The position numbers and the translations under genes were made by a program. Below, piece by piece: positions 9,206 to 16,678 of a stretch of DNA of 49,520 nucleotides. This DNA is from JACVRW01 sp035947555 (GTDB lineage Bacteria > Actinomycetota > Thermoleophilia > Solirubrobacterales > Thermoleophilaceae): the NCBI GenBank assembly GCA_035947555.1, contig DASZJZ010000040.1, positions 1 through 49,520 on the forward strand. The letters are read 5' to 3'. The notes beneath the pieces are model-generated. The model was not told the origin of the DNA and made no database searches. It saw only the letters and a list, made by a program, of their open reading frames with translations. Each line of letters starts with the position of its first letter. The stretch's first letter is position 1.

Positions 9206-10083
9206 TCGATCCCCAGCCGGTCGAGCAGCGCCTCGTCCCGGCGCCATCCCTTGCGCACCCGTACCCGCAGGTCGAGGTGCACGCGGCGGCCGAGCAGCGC
9301 CTCGATCTCGCGCCGCGCCGCCGTGCCGATCGCCTTCACCATGCGCCCGCCGGCGCCGACCAGGATCCCCTTCTGGGACTCGCTCTCCGCCCACATCCGG
9401 GCCCGGACCACGAGCAGGCCGTCTTCGCGCTCCTCGAGCTCGTCGACCTCGACCTCCACCGCGTGCGGCAGCTCCTCGCGGGTGCGGAGGAGCACCTGCT
9501 CGCGAACGAGCTCGGCCAGTCGCACCTCCTCCGGCAGGTCGCTCTTGTCCTCGGGCGGGTAGAGGAAGGGCCCCTCCGGGAGGAGCTCGACCAGTCCGGC
9601 GACCAGGGGGTCGAGGCCTGCGCCGGTGCGGGCGCTGATCGGGTAGACGTCGCCCTGCACGCCGAGCTCAGCGGCCTCGGCGAGGGCCGTGACCGTGCGG
9701 GGCTTGTCGAGCCTGTCGACCTTGTTGAGCGCGGTGACCGCCGGGGTGCCGGCGCGCTTGATGGCCTCGGCGATGAAGCGGTCGCCGGGGCCGATCCGCT
9801 GCTCGCCATTCAGGACGAAAAGCACGGCGTCGGCGTCCGCTAGGCCGCGCTCGACGCTGCGCTGCATGCGCTCGGTGAGGGGGTCGCGCGGGCGCTGGAC
9901 GCCGGGGAGGTCCACGAGCACGAGCTGCCAGCCGGGCCCGGTGGCGATGCCGCGGATCTCCCGGCGGGTGGTCTGCGGCTTGTCCGACACGATCGCCACC
10001 TTCCCCCCGACGATGCGGTTCACGAGCGTGGACTTGCCGGCGTTGGGGCGACCGGCGAGGGCGACGAAGCCGGAACGGGTCAC
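9202..10083 (-). CDS. era: GTPase Era
   Basis: Era is a GTPase that binds the 3' end of 16S rRNA and helps mature the small ribosomal subunit. The 293-residue product has the P-loop GRPNAGKST at 11-19, the switch II DLPGV, the NKVD guanine motif and a C-terminal KH domain (KGILVGAGGRMVKAIG). The GTG start at 10083 overlaps the ybeY TGA as GTGA. A longer open frame exists upstream but is arginine-rich shadow sequence. The phoH-ybeY-era neighbourhood is a classic ribosome-maturation cluster. Confidence 0.95.
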   Translation of the reverse strand: MTRSGFVALAGRPNAGKSTLVNRIVGGKVAIVSDKPQTTRREIRGIATGPGWQLVLVDLPGVQRPRDPLTERMQRSVERGLADADAVLFVLNGEQRIGPGDRFIAEAIKRAGTPAVTALNKVDRLDKPRTVTALAEAAELGVQGDVYPISARTGAGLDPLVAGLVELLPEGPFLYPPEDKSDLPEEVRLAELVREQVLLRTREELPHAVEVEVDELEEREDGLLVVRARMWAESESQKGILVGAGGRMVKAIGTAARREIEALLGRRVHLDLRVRVRKGWRRDEALLDRLGIE

Positions 10084-10445
10084 AGCCGCGCCATCACCTG
10101 GTCCTGGAGGGCGAGCATCTGTCCGTCGTCGGTCTCGTGGTCGTAGCCGCAGAGGTGCAGGACCCCGTGCACGACGGCCTCGGCGAGGTCCTCCGTGTGC
10201 CCCGGGCAGATCACGACGTCCCCGAGCTCGCGGGCCCCCCCGGCGGGGGCGCGCTCGTCGATGGGGAACGACAGCACGTCGGTAGGCGTGTCGCGACCTC
10301 GGTGCTCGCGGTTGAGGGCCCGGATGCGGTCCTCGTCGACGAGCTCGATTGCGAGGTGGCCATCGTCCACCCCCGCCGCGGCAAGCGCCGCGAGGGCCGG
10401 GGCGCGGAGCTCGTCCGGCGCGTCGATGAGGTCGAGTTGGATCAG
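10080..10445 (-). CDS. ybeY: endoribonuclease YbeY (probable CTG start)
   Basis: YbeY is a zinc-dependent RNase involved in 16S rRNA 3' maturation and ribosome quality control. The metal site HGVLHLCGYDH is intact (His93, His97, His103 counting from the CTG), as is TDVLSFP. The first conventional start is the GTG at 10370, but it would remove the first strand and helix found in YbeY proteins. The sequence upstream in the same frame (IQLDLIDAPDELRAPALAAL) fits that missing part. The only start-like codon before it is the CTG at 10445, which overlaps the phoH TGA as CTGA, just like the ATGA and GTGA junctions nearby. I therefore prefer CTG (121 residues); the GTG version has 96. Confidence 0.87.
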   Translation of the reverse strand: MIQLDLIDAPDELRAPALAALAAAGVDDGHLAIELVDEDRIRALNREHRGRDTPTDVLSFPIDERAPAGGARELGDVVICPGHTEDLAEAVVHGVLHLCGYDHETDDGQMLALQDQVMARL

Positions 10446-11422
10446 CTCTGCTGCTGGCGCCGAGGCGCGCGCAGGGCGGGCGCCTGCTTCTCCGCGTACT
10501 CGTTGTACGCGGCCACGATGCGCTGGACGAGCTTGTGGCGCACGACGTCCTCACCGCCGAAGCGCACGAACTCGATCCCCTCGACGTCGGCGAGGATGTC
10601 CCCGATCACGACGAGTCCCGAGGACTGGTCCCGCGGGAGGTCCACCTGCGTGATGTCGCCCGTGACGACCATCTTCGAGTTGAAGCCGAGCCGCGTGAGG
10701 AACATCTTGATCTGCTCGGGACTCGTGTTCTGGGCCTCGTCGAGGATGATGAAGCTGTCATTGAGCGTCCTGCCCCGCATAAATGCCAGCGGGGCGATCT
10801 CGATCACGCCGCGGTCCAGGTGCTGGTTCACGCGCTCCGGTTCGAGCATGTCGTAGAGGGCGTCGAAGAGGGGGCGCAGGTAGGGGTCGACCTTGGCCTG
10901 GATGTCGCCGGGTAGGAAGCCGAGCCGCTCGCCGGCCTCGACCGCCGGGCGGGTCAGCACGATCCGGTTGACCTCCCGGCGAGACAGGGCGGCGACCGCC
11001 ATCGCCACGGCCAGGAACGACTTGCCCGTTCCGGCCGGCCCGATTCCGACGGTGATGGTCTGGGAGCGGATTGCGTCGACGTAGCGCTTCTGGTTGACCG
11101 TCTTCGGCGCCACCTTCAACCCGCGGTGGCGCCACACCACGTCCTCGAGGATGCGGCTCGGGCTCTCGTGGCGGTCCAGCGCGTCGGCGATCGCCTCGAT
11201 CGTTCCGGGCGCGATCTCGTGGCCCTGGCGGACCAGATCGCTGAGCTCGCGCACCACGGTGCGGGCCGTCCCGACGGCTTCGTCCGCCCCGTCGAGCGTG
11301 AGGACGTTGCCGCGCAGGTACACCTCGCAGTCGAGGTGCTCCTCGAGCGTCTTCATGACCTGGTCTCCCGGCCCGGCGAGCTCGGCGGCCACGTCGTTGG
11401 GGAGCTCGAGCTGGGTTCGCAC
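10442..11422 (-). CDS. phoH: PhoH-family ATPase
   Basis: This 326-residue protein is a PhoH-like P-loop ATPase. Walker A is GPAGTGKS at 128-135 and Walker B is FIILDEAQN at ~224. The N-terminal ~100 residues form the KH-like region usual in PhoH proteins of the ybeY cluster (PhoL type). It is thought to act on RNA with YbeY and Era. The GTG at 11422 shares one base with the TAG of the upstream YqeY frame (TAGTG), so phoH, ybeY and era are read as one unit. Confidence 0.93.
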   Translation of the reverse strand: MRTQLELPNDVAAELAGPGDQVMKTLEEHLDCEVYLRGNVLTLDGADEAVGTARTVVRELSDLVRQGHEIAPGTIEAIADALDRHESPSRILEDVVWRHRGLKVAPKTVNQKRYVDAIRSQTITVGIGPAGTGKSFLAVAMAVAALSRREVNRIVLTRPAVEAGERLGFLPGDIQAKVDPYLRPLFDALYDMLEPERVNQHLDRGVIEIAPLAFMRGRTLNDSFIILDEAQNTSPEQIKMFLTRLGFNSKMVVTGDITQVDLPRDQSSGLVVIGDILADVEGIEFVRFGGEDVVRHKLVQRIVAAYNEYAEKQAPALRAPRRQQQS

Positions 11423-11853
11423 TACGTGATCAGCTTCTCCCTCACGGCCGCGCTGACGCGCTTGCCGTCCGCCCGGCCCTTCACCTTGGGCATGACGAGG
11501 CCCATGACCTTGCCCATCTCGTTTGGGGAGCTCGCGCCCGACTCGGCCACCGCGTCACCGACGAGCGCATCGAGCTCGTCGTCCGAGAGCTGGGCCGGCA
11601 GGTACGTGGAGATGATCTCGGCCTCGCGCTCCTCGGCGTCGGCAGCGTCGGTGCGGCCGCCGTCGCGGTAGGCCTCGGCGGCCTCGAGGCGGCGCTTGCG
11701 CTCACGCTGGAGTACCTCGACCTCCTCCGCGCCGTTCTCCTTCGCGGCCTTCTGGAGCTCGTTTGCGATGAGCCGGAGCGCGTGCACGCGCTCGCGCTCG
11801 CCCGCCTTCATGGCGTCGCGCACGTCGCTCTGAACCTGTTCCAGCACCGACAT
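11422..11853 (-). CDS. GatB/YqeY domain protein (possible separate product from an internal ATG)
   Basis: The 143 residues from the ATG at 11853 are a full-length YqeY protein: an N-terminal helical part (LEQVQSDVRDAMKAGERER, LRLIANELQKAA), then the tail domain (ISTYLPAQLSDDELDALV, MGKVMGLVMPKVKGRADG). YqeY resembles the tail domain of GatB, the tRNA amidotransferase subunit that binds tRNA; its own role is not established. It is normally a free-standing ~150-residue protein, so independent initiation at this ATG is plausible even though the upstream MFS frame reads into it. The ribosome site before the ATG is weak. The gene shares one base with phoH. Confidence 0.75.
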   Translation of the reverse strand: MSVLEQVQSDVRDAMKAGERERVHALRLIANELQKAAKENGAEEVEVLQRERKRRLEAAEAYRDGGRTDAADAEEREAEIISTYLPAQLSDDELDALVGDAVAESGASSPNEMGKVMGLVMPKVKGRADGKRVSAAVREKLIT

Positions 11854-13281
11854 CGCGCTCAAGTTTAGGCGGGGATCCCGCAGAAGCCGAAGCACGACCG
11901 CAGCGCCGAGCAGCACGATCAGCGTGGCTAGTGCGAAGCCCGCCTCGGTGCCAGCCCGCTGGCCGGCGGCCTCCGTACGTGCGGCGGCACCCACTACGAG
12001 GATCGCCAGTACCAGCGCACCTCCGACATGGGTGAACGTCTGGAACAGGCCCGCGGCCAGGCCGCGCTCGCGGGCGCGGGCCTCCCCGACCACGGCGGCC
12101 GTGAGCGGTACGGCCGCAGTGGCGAAGGTGCAGCCGGCCACGCAGTAGGCCGGGAACAGGGTGTCCCAGTAGCCGCCGCCGGCGCCTGCGAGGGCCGCGA
12201 TCCAGACGAGGCAGCCGGCGGTGGCGACGAGGCTGAGAGCGACCGCCCTTCTCGTGCCGAGGCGGTCGATCAGGCGCGGCGCGAGGAAGCCGCCGGCGAG
12301 GGCGGAAAGGGCAAGCGGCACGAGGGCCACGCCTGTCTCGAGGGCGGAGAGGCCGAGCACCCGCTGCATGAAGAGCGTGCTCAGCACGACCGTGCCGCCG
12401 AACGCGCCGGCGTTGGCGACGATGGCGAGATTGGCGCCCATGACGCGCGGGTTGCTGACGAGGCGGCGCGGCAGGAGCGGCGTCCTGACGGAGAGCGGCG
12501 CGGGCACTCTCGATCCGCGGTTCGGCAGGAGCGGCGTGCCCTCGCGGAGTTGCGTCGCGGCGAAGGCGGCGAGCAGCACGGCGGCGCCCGCCAGCGCCGC
12601 CAGCGTGGAGGCGGAGCCGGGGCCGTCCTGCTGCGCTCGCACAAGCGCCAGGATCAGGAGCGCCACGCCGCCGGCGACGGTCGCTGCCCCGGCCCAGTCG
12701 AGCCCGCCGGAGTCCTCTTCGTCGCGACCCTCCGGGAGCAGCGCCGGAGTCACGGCCGCCGCGGCCAGCGCCACCGGGACCAGCGCCAGGAAGACCCATG
12801 GCCAGCCGAGCGCGTAGGTCAGGAGCCCGCCGAGGACGGCGCCTCCGACCATGCCGACGTCGATCGTCGCCGACATCCAGCCGAGCACGGTGTTCCGATC
12901 GCGCCCCTCCCTCGTGACCGCCGTGGTCAGGGCGAGGGCCGCCGGAATCGCGCAGGCGGCTCCCAGGCCGGCCAGGGCGCGGCCCGCGATCAGCGGCAGG
13001 GCGGCGCGCGAGAGCCCCGCCAGAAGCGAGCCGGCGGCGAATGCGCACAGCCCTGCGACCAGCAGCCGCCGTCGCCCGAACAGGTCCGCGGCGCGCCCGC
13101 CGACCAGCAGGAAAGCGCCCAGCGGAAGGGTGTACGCCGTGATGACCCACTGAAGCTCGGCACCCCGAAGGCCGACGTCGTCACCGATCTCCGGGAGCGC
13201 GACGCTGACGACGATCCCGTCGAGCATCACGAGTACCTCGGCGGTGAAGAGGACGGCGAGCGTGAAACCTCGGCGCGGCAC
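11422..13281 (-). CDS. DHA2-like MFS exporter with in-frame C-terminal YqeY domain
   Basis: One open frame of 619 residues encodes two domains. Residues ~1-475 are a major facilitator drug:proton antiporter of the 14-helix DHA2 type: LDGIVVSVALPEI in helix 1, QWVITAYTL, GGRAADLFGRRR in the first loop, and about 14 hydrophobic helices. After the last helix (ALATLIVLLGAAVVLRLLRD) only about six residues (PRLNLS) precede Met477, where a complete YqeY domain starts. There is no stop between them; a TAA sits one base out of frame at the junction. The GTG at 13281 (MPRRGFTLAVLF) places the first helix correctly. This is either a true fusion, a recent stop loss or a sequencing indel. Confidence 0.72.
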   Translation of the reverse strand: MPRRGFTLAVLFTAEVLVMLDGIVVSVALPEIGDDVGLRGAELQWVITAYTLPLGAFLLVGGRAADLFGRRRLLVAGLCAFAAGSLLAGLSRAALPLIAGRALAGLGAACAIPAALALTTAVTREGRDRNTVLGWMSATIDVGMVGGAVLGGLLTYALGWPWVFLALVPVALAAAAVTPALLPEGRDEEDSGGLDWAGAATVAGGVALLILALVRAQQDGPGSASTLAALAGAAVLLAAFAATQLREGTPLLPNRGSRVPAPLSVRTPLLPRRLVSNPRVMGANLAIVANAGAFGGTVVLSTLFMQRVLGLSALETGVALVPLALSALAGGFLAPRLIDRLGTRRAVALSLVATAGCLVWIAALAGAGGGYWDTLFPAYCVAGCTFATAAVPLTAAVVGEARARERGLAAGLFQTFTHVGGALVLAILVVGAAARTEAAGQRAGTEAGFALATLIVLLGAAVVLRLLRDPRLNLSAMSVLEQVQSDVRDAMKAGERERVHALRLIANELQKAAKENGAEEVEVLQRERKRRLEAAEAYRDGGRTDAADAEEREAEIISTYLPAQLSDDELDALVGDAVAESGASSPNEMGKVMGLVMPKVKGRADGKRVSAAVREKLIT

Positions 13282-13310
13282 GTCGTCCGGATACCCGAGC
13301 CAAGGTGGAC

Positions 13311-13316
13311 TAGACT
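13311..13316 (+). promoter_or_regulatory. possible -10 element of the vapBC promoter (leaderless)
   Basis: TAGACT lies 9 bases before the vapB ATG, at the distance expected if transcription begins at or next to the start codon. No clear ribosome site precedes the ATG and no convincing -35 is visible. The divergent MFS gene begins only 44 bp away. The call is based on sequence only. Confidence 0.4.
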
Positions 13317-13325
13317 TGGCTAAGC

Positions 13326-13562
13326 ATGAAGCAGGTGAACGTACACGAGGCGAAAACTCAGCTCTCGCGCCTTCTACAGGATGTGGAAGAGGGCGAAGAG
13401 GTCGTGATCGCGCGCAACGGCGAGCCGGTGGCGAAGCTGGTGCCGCACGTCGAGGAGCGCAAGCCGCGCGAGCCGGGCTGGGCGAAGGGGCGAATCGAGA
13501 TCCTGGAGGGCTTCGACGAGTACGACGAGCAGATCGCTCGCGACTTCGGCATGCTCGATTGA
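13326..13562 (+). CDS. Phd/YefM-family antitoxin
   Basis: The 78-residue protein starts MKQVNVHEAKTQLSRLL and continues VEEGEEVVIARNGEPVAKLVP, the standard Phd/YefM DNA-binding fold. The acidic tail (FDEYDEQIARDFGMLD) would bind and block the toxin. Its TGA overlaps the toxin TTG start as TTGA. Antitoxins of this family usually repress their own promoter, here the short gap before 13326. The pair is on the plus strand in a mostly minus-strand region, between the cyclase and MFS genes, and looks like an insertion. Confidence 0.9.
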   Translation: MKQVNVHEAKTQLSRLLQDVEEGEEVVIARNGEPVAKLVPHVEERKPREPGWAKGRIEILEGFDEYDEQIARDFGMLD

Positions 13563-13933
13563 AGCTCTTGCTCGACACGCACGTCCTGATCTGGTGGTCC
13601 GGCGGGAAGCGGGTCGGGCGGGCAGCGGCGGACGCGATCGCGTCACCGGACAATGAGGTATTCGTCAGCGTCGCGGCTGTGTGGGAAGCCGAGATCAAGG
13701 CGGCTACCGGGAAGCTCAGGCTCGACGTGGATCTCGAGGCCGAGCCCGCCGAGCACGGTTTCACTTCGCTGGACATCAGCGCTCGCCATGCCGTGACTGC
13801 TGCCCGATTGCCTCTGCACCACCGCGATCCCTTCGACCGCATGCTGGTCGCGCAGGCGCAGCTCGAGGGACTGACGATCGTCAGCCGCGACCCCGTCTTC
13901 GACCGCTACTCCGTAGCCGTGCTCAAGTCGTGA
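13559..13933 (+). CDS. PIN-domain toxin (VapC-like ribonuclease)
   Basis: The 124-residue product is a PIN-domain RNase toxin. It starts (M)KLLLDTHVLIWW with the first catalytic Asp at residue 6. Further acidic positions are visible in VAAVWEAEIKAATGKL and DPFDRMLVAQAQ, and SRDPVFDRY closes the domain. The start is the TTG at 13559, overlapping the antitoxin TGA; no ATG or GTG gives the first strand. The 3' end overlaps the convergent cyclase gene by 11 bp. The RNA target cannot be read from sequence. Confidence 0.9.
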   Translation: MKLLLDTHVLIWWSGGKRVGRAAADAIASPDNEVFVSVAAVWEAEIKAATGKLRLDVDLEAEPAEHGFTSLDISARHAVTAARLPLHHRDPFDRMLVAQAQLEGLTIVSRDPVFDRYSVAVLKS

Positions 13934-14681
13934 TCGCCACGACGCGGGCCGGCGCCGCGCTCGCGCCGACGATGCGCAGCGGGAAGCAGGCCACCTGGAA
14001 CCCACTCGGCGGCAGGCTGCCCAGGTTGACGAGGCGCTCGATCTGGCAGTAGGGCAGGTCGGCCTGGTGGGAGGCCCAGAAGACGCCGGGCTCGTCGCGC
14101 TCGAGCGCCCGTTGGGCCTGCAGGTAGAGCGGCCCGTCCCAGCCCCAGGCATCGATGCCCATGACGCGAACGCCGCGGTCCCAGAGCCAGCGCGTGGCAT
14201 CGACGCCGACCGCGGGACCGAGTGCCGCGTATTCGGCAGCGCCGTAGTGGGCATCGCGACCGGTGCGCAGGAGCACGATGTCGCCGTCCTTCAGCTGGTG
14301 CCCGATGCGCCCGAGCTCCGCCTCGACGTCGGGCGCGTCGATCACCTCGCCGTCCGCCTTGCCGGTCATGTCGAGCACTACGCCGTCGCCGAGGAACCAG
14401 TCGAGGGGGAGCTGGTCGATCGTCTGGGCGGGGTCGCCGCGAATCGTCGAGTTGTAGTGCCACGGCGCATCGACGTGTGTCGTGTTGTGGGTGCCCATGA
14501 AGGTGATCGCGTCGTTCGCCCACCCCTCCCCGTGGCGCAGCAGCCGCGCCGGCACGCCCAACAGCGCCTCCGCCTGGGCGGCCCCGGCGGCGTGGTCCTC
14601 GTACTCGATGTCGATCCGGAGCATGTCGGGCGCGTCCGGGGGGCTCTGCTCGATCGGTGCCGAGAGGTCGATGAGCGGCAT
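13923..14681 (-). CDS. cyclase-family metal-dependent hydrolase
   Basis: The 252-residue protein belongs to the cyclase / kynurenine formamidase-like family (Pfam cyclase). The metal motif is HNTTHVDAPWHY. The LLRTGRDAHYG and GIDAWGWDGP segments are also typical. The start is the ATG at 14681, giving MPLIDLSAPIEQSP; the frame is open a few codons further up but lacks similarity. The gene lies 10 bp after prmA and probably ends the dnaJ operon. Family members hydrolyse amides or lactone-like bonds with Zn or Mn. The substrate is unknown, and no other tryptophan-degradation gene is nearby to support formylkynurenine. Confidence 0.85.
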   Translation of the reverse strand: MPLIDLSAPIEQSPPDAPDMLRIDIEYEDHAAGAAQAEALLGVPARLLRHGEGWANDAITFMGTHNTTHVDAPWHYNSTIRGDPAQTIDQLPLDWFLGDGVVLDMTGKADGEVIDAPDVEAELGRIGHQLKDGDIVLLRTGRDAHYGAAEYAALGPAVGVDATRWLWDRGVRVMGIDAWGWDGPLYLQAQRALERDEPGVFWASHQADLPYCQIERLVNLGSLPPSGFQVACFPLRIVGASAAPARVVAITT

Positions 14682-14691
14682 GAGCGCGACC

Positions 14692-15495
14692 CTACAACCG
14701 TGTGTCAAGCAGCAGCGCGCTCCAGCCCTGGGATGACAGACGGCGGCGTTCCTGAAGCGGCCGGAAGGCTGCCGCCACCTCGCCAGCCTCTTCTTCGAGC
14801 AGGCCGGACAGGATCGCCGCTCGTGGCGGGTCGGTCAGCCGGGCGGCGACGCTCAGCAGCAGGGGGCGGGTCAGGTTCGCGGCCAGGGTGTCGGCCGGCG
14901 GGGGCGATTCGGTCCGCACGTCGAGGCGCTCGATTGCGTCCAGCTCCACGCCGTTCGCGGTCGCGTTCGCCCAGGTGGCCGCAAGGGCGGCGGGCTCGTT
15001 GTCGAGCGCCGTCACCGGCTTGAAGCCCAGGCGGGCCGCCGCGATCGCCAGCACGCCCGAGCCGCAGCCCAGGTCGGCGAACGACCCCTCGGGATCCAGC
15101 TCGAGCAGGAGCTCCAGGCTCATGCGGGTCGTTGCGTGCGCGCCGGTGCCGAAGGCCTGGCCGGGATCGATCACCAGGTCGAGGACATCCGGGCGTCGCG
15201 AGGCCCACGGGGGGCGCACGTAGACGCGGTCTGCCACCAGCACCGGCTCGTGGAACTGCTTCCAGCGCTCGGACCAGTCGTCCGCAACGGGCTCTCCACT
15301 CACCTGCACCACCGCTCCGCCCACCGATGCCTCGCCCGCCGGGAACGAGGGCAGCTCTCCCGGCGCGCCGTAGAGCGCGTACTCCACGAACCCCTCCCCG
15401 TCCACCTGCTCGACGCCTCCCGGCGCCAGCTCGAGGAGCGCCGCAAGCACCTGCTCGGCCGCCTCGGCGGGCGCTCGGAAAGCGAGGCGGATCAC
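14692..15495 (-). CDS. prmA: ribosomal protein L11 methyltransferase
   Basis: PrmA is an S-adenosylmethionine-dependent methyltransferase that trimethylates L11. The 267-residue product has the PrmA signature DPGQAFGTGAHATT at 110-123, the SAM-binding loop DLGCGSGVLAIAA at 141-153 and the catalytic-region AANLTRPLL. The start is the GTG at 15495. It follows dnaJ by 55 bp, the common hrcA-dnaJ-prmA order. The RsmE gene that often follows prmA is absent; a cyclase gene takes that position. Confidence 0.94.
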   Translation of the reverse strand: MIRLAFRAPAEAAEQVLAALLELAPGGVEQVDGEGFVEYALYGAPGELPSFPAGEASVGGAVVQVSGEPVADDWSERWKQFHEPVLVADRVYVRPPWASRRPDVLDLVIDPGQAFGTGAHATTRMSLELLLELDPEGSFADLGCGSGVLAIAAARLGFKPVTALDNEPAALAATWANATANGVELDAIERLDVRTESPPPADTLAANLTRPLLLSVAARLTDPPRAAILSGLLEEEAGEVAAAFRPLQERRRLSSQGWSALLLDTRL

Positions 15496-15550
15496 GGCTC
15501 GGCGCCGCTTTCGCGCGCCGCATCCGGGCGCGAGGCGCTTGCGAGCACGA

Positions 15551-16678
15551 TCAGCGCAGCGCCCGCTTCACCTTCGCCAGGATCGACTCGTCCTCGGCCT
15601 CGTGCAGGTTCGCCTCGGTCATCGAGTCGCGCAGCTCCTCGAGCAGCTCGCGCTGGCGCCCGCTGAGGTTCCGCGGGACCACCACGTTCAGCACCACCTG
15701 CTGGTCTCCACGGCCGCGCCGGCCGATCGAGGGCATCCCGCGGCCGCGCAGCGTGACCACCGTTCCGGGCTGGGTTCCGGGCCGCACCTCGACCTTCTCG
15801 TCCCCCTCCAGCGTGGGCACGACCACCGTCGTCCCCAGCGCCGCGGCAGGCGCCGGCACGTCGACGACCGTGACCAGGTCGTTGCCGTCGCGCAGGAAGC
15901 GCTCGTCCTCGGCCACCCGGACCAGGACGTACAGGTCGCCAGGCGGCCCGCCGCGCTCGCCGGCGTGGCCGCGGCCGGTGAGCCGGATGCGCTGCTCGTC
16001 CGCGATGCCCGCGGGCACGTCTACATCGAGCGTCTTCCGGGCGGCGCGCCGCCCGCGCCCGCCACACGCCGTGCACGGCTCGGAGGGCACCCGGCCCTCG
16101 CCTCCGCAGACCTCGCACACGTGCTCCCGGACGAGCTGGCCGAATGCCGTGCGGCTCACTGCCCGCACGCGGCCGGTGCCCTGGCAGTTGCGGCAGGTGC
16201 GGACCTCGGAGCCCGGCTCGGCGCGGCTGCCGCCGCAGCGCTCGCAGGCGTCCACCAGGTCGTAGGCGACCTGCGCCGTCGTGCCGCGCGCCGCGTCCTC
16301 GAGCGTGACCTCCACCTCCACGGCCACGTCGCCGCCCTGCACCCGCCCTGCGCCGCCTCGGCCGCCGAACGCCCCGAACGGGTCGCCCCCGAAGAACGCG
16401 TCGAAGATGTCGGCGAACGAGCCGAAGCCGTGCGCGGTCGAGGCGAACCCGCGCGAGTCGAGCCCCTCGTAGCCGTAGCGGTCGTAGGTGGCGCGCCGCT
16501 CGGGGTCCGACAGGATCTCGTACGCCTCCGCGGCCTCCTTGAACTTCTCCTCCGCCTCGGGATCGTGGCGGTTGACGTCGGGGTGCAGCTCGCGCGCCAG
16601 GCGGCGGAAGGCCTTCTTGATCTCGCCCTCGCTCGCGTCGGGGCGGACCCCGATCACTTCGTACGGATCGCGCCTCAC
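15551..16678 (-). CDS. dnaJ: chaperone DnaJ
   Basis: DnaJ is the Hsp40 co-chaperone that delivers substrates to DnaK. The 375-residue product has an N-terminal J-domain with HPD at 32-34, a Gly/Phe-rich stretch (~78-105), four zinc-finger repeats (CERCGGS, CRNCQGTG, CEVCGGEG, CTACGGRG) and a C-terminal substrate-binding domain. The first repeat ends in S rather than G. The GTG start at 16678 overlaps the hrcA TGA as GTGA. dnaK and grpE are not in the window, so this is a hrcA-linked DnaJ away from the dnaK operon. Confidence 0.95.
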   Translation of the reverse strand: MRRDPYEVIGVRPDASEGEIKKAFRRLARELHPDVNRHDPEAEEKFKEAAEAYEILSDPERRATYDRYGYEGLDSRGFASTAHGFGSFADIFDAFFGGDPFGAFGGRGGAGRVQGGDVAVEVEVTLEDAARGTTAQVAYDLVDACERCGGSRAEPGSEVRTCRNCQGTGRVRAVSRTAFGQLVREHVCEVCGGEGRVPSEPCTACGGRGRRAARKTLDVDVPAGIADEQRIRLTGRGHAGERGGPPGDLYVLVRVAEDERFLRDGNDLVTVVDVPAPAAALGTTVVVPTLEGDEKVEVRPGTQPGTVVTLRGRGMPSIGRRGRGDQQVVLNVVVPRNLSGRQRELLEELRDSMTEANLHEAEDESILAKVKRALR

